Shown piece after piece: positions 5,426 to 5,888 of a stretch of DNA of 5,888 bases. This DNA is from Candidatus Bathyarchaeota archaeon. Its GTDB lineage: Archaea; Thermoproteota; Bathyarchaeia; Bathyarchaeales; SOJC01. The DNA is taken from assembly GCA_030641425.1 (NCBI GenBank), contig DAOWHM010000101.1:1-5888 (forward strand), given 5' to 3'. The position numbers and the translations under genes were made by a program. Numbering within the stretch: the stretch's first letter is position 1; every line of letters starts with the position of its first letter. Under the pieces are notes generated by a model, which saw only the letters and a list, made by a program, of their open reading frames with translations, made no database searches and was not told the DNA's origin.

Positions 5426-5888
5426 TTAGCTTATCGGTCCCTGAGTACTTGAAACATGAGAACTCTCTACACCTTCGTCTGGAACAAGCTTAAAGCCTTC
5501 ATTGGATGGTTCTGTAAAGGCTTTTTGTAGCGTCTTCATCTGCCTTCGTATTCTTTCGAGGAAACTTACTCTCCTCTTTGCTTTCTCCTTGTGGGTTTTA
5601 GCCACCTTTTCAAGTTCTGGAAAGACTGCCCAAAGAACTGCCAAAACAACGTCTGGAGAGTAATCTTTCAAAGGTCTAGAATCTGTCTTGTTACCCGACC
5701 AGACTACTACCAATTGTGCTTCTGTGTCTAACTTAATCTGGCTGGCATACCTCAGCTTCGTCACACTTTCCGCAGGAATATCGATGGGAGTCTTAAGATG
5801 TATAAGGATTTCACGCAGGATACAATAAAGCTCCTTGGTCAGTTCTCTCTCCTTTGTTATGAACTCACCAAGCTCCGCAGTTTCAGCA
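5426..5888 (-). CDS. Paralogue of the 504-1139 protein, N-terminus outside the window
   Basis: The frame is open from the right edge to TAA at 5426-5428, giving 153 visible residues; the true start lies beyond 5888. A GTG at 5764 is an in-frame candidate but the sequence before it is clearly coding (for example L-Y-C-I-L-R-E-I-L-I-H-L), so it is not the start. No known domain is recognised. Visible residues 16-124 align with residues about 95-205 of the 504-1139 protein: L-D-x(4)-L-V-V-V-W against V-D-x(4)-L-M-I-R-F, R-P-L-K against R-D-L-R, then a hydrophobic helix ending F-P-E-L, and a basic helix with R-x-x-F-L and K-A-F at matching positions. The last 29 residues form a divergent polar tail. 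It is followed after nine bases by the coiled-coil gene. It is likely a cytosolic component of the module around the ATPase/VWA pair. Confidence 0.8.
   Translation of the reverse strand, partial: AETAELGEFITKERELTKELYCILREILIHLKTPIDIPAESVTKLRYASQIKLDTEAQLVVVWSGNKTDSRPLKDYSPDVVLAVLWAVFPELEKVAKTHKEKAKRRVSFLERIRRQMKTLQKAFTEPSNEGFKLVPDEGVESSHVSSTQGPIS

Noticed and set aside
4865..5888. One long gene interrupted by a nonsense codon
   Set aside because: The TAA separates two stretches with different character (a polar divergent tail, then a fresh basic N-terminus), and a nine-base gap with a TTG/GTG start is ordinary for an archaeal operon. It is kept only as a possibility in the findings.
1..5888. 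CRISPR array, tRNA/rRNA genes, insertion sequences
   Set aside because: No regularly spaced repeats of 25-40 bases, no cloverleaf-like tRNA sequence, and no transposase-like frame or terminal inverted repeat were seen on either strand.

Overview
The window looks archaeal. Intergenic regions carry AT-rich TATA-like boxes, start codons are a mix of ATG, GTG and TTG, Shine-Dalgarno-like AGGTGA/AGGA sequences precede several genes, and AGA/AGG (Arg) and ATA (Ile) codons are common. No family here pins down the lineage; an uncultured Thermoproteota-type archaeon (Bathyarchaeia-like) is a guess.

Layout: (1) The left edge holds the N-terminal end of a leftward gene (1-117), probably a PLP-dependent aminotransferase. 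(2) Positions 118-503 hold no intact gene, but the plus strand keeps a remnant of a CBS domain (about 242-361) interrupted by an in-frame TGA. (3) A leftward gene (504-1139) encodes a Lys/Pro/Ala-rich N-terminal segment followed by a small alpha/beta-helical domain. (4) It diverges, across a 140-bp promoter region with a strong TATA box and paired repeats, from a rightward two-gene operon: a MoxR-type AAA+ ATPase (1280-2305) and, 17 bp later, a 573-residue protein with a C-terminal von Willebrand A domain carrying an intact MIDAS metal site (2323-4044). (5) Three further leftward genes converge on this operon: a partial gene at the right edge (5426-5888), a coiled-coil protein 9 bp downstream of it (4865-5416), and a SecB-like beta-fold protein with an acidic/serine-rich tail (4110-4755) whose reading frame is broken by one base near its 5' end.

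The central pair resembles CbbQ-CbbO, NorQ-NorD and RavA-ViaA: an AAA+ ring and a VWA adaptor that together remodel or activate a client protein. The most informative new observation is that the proteins at 504-1139 and 5426-5888, which flank the pair, align with each other over about 100 residues with few gaps. They are therefore paralogues, and the region looks like one functional module: ATPase, VWA adaptor, two paralogous partner proteins, a coiled-coil protein and a SecB-like putative chaperone. No metabolic enzyme that could be the client lies in the window. The function of the whole is unknown; a protein-remodelling or assembly machine is an inference.
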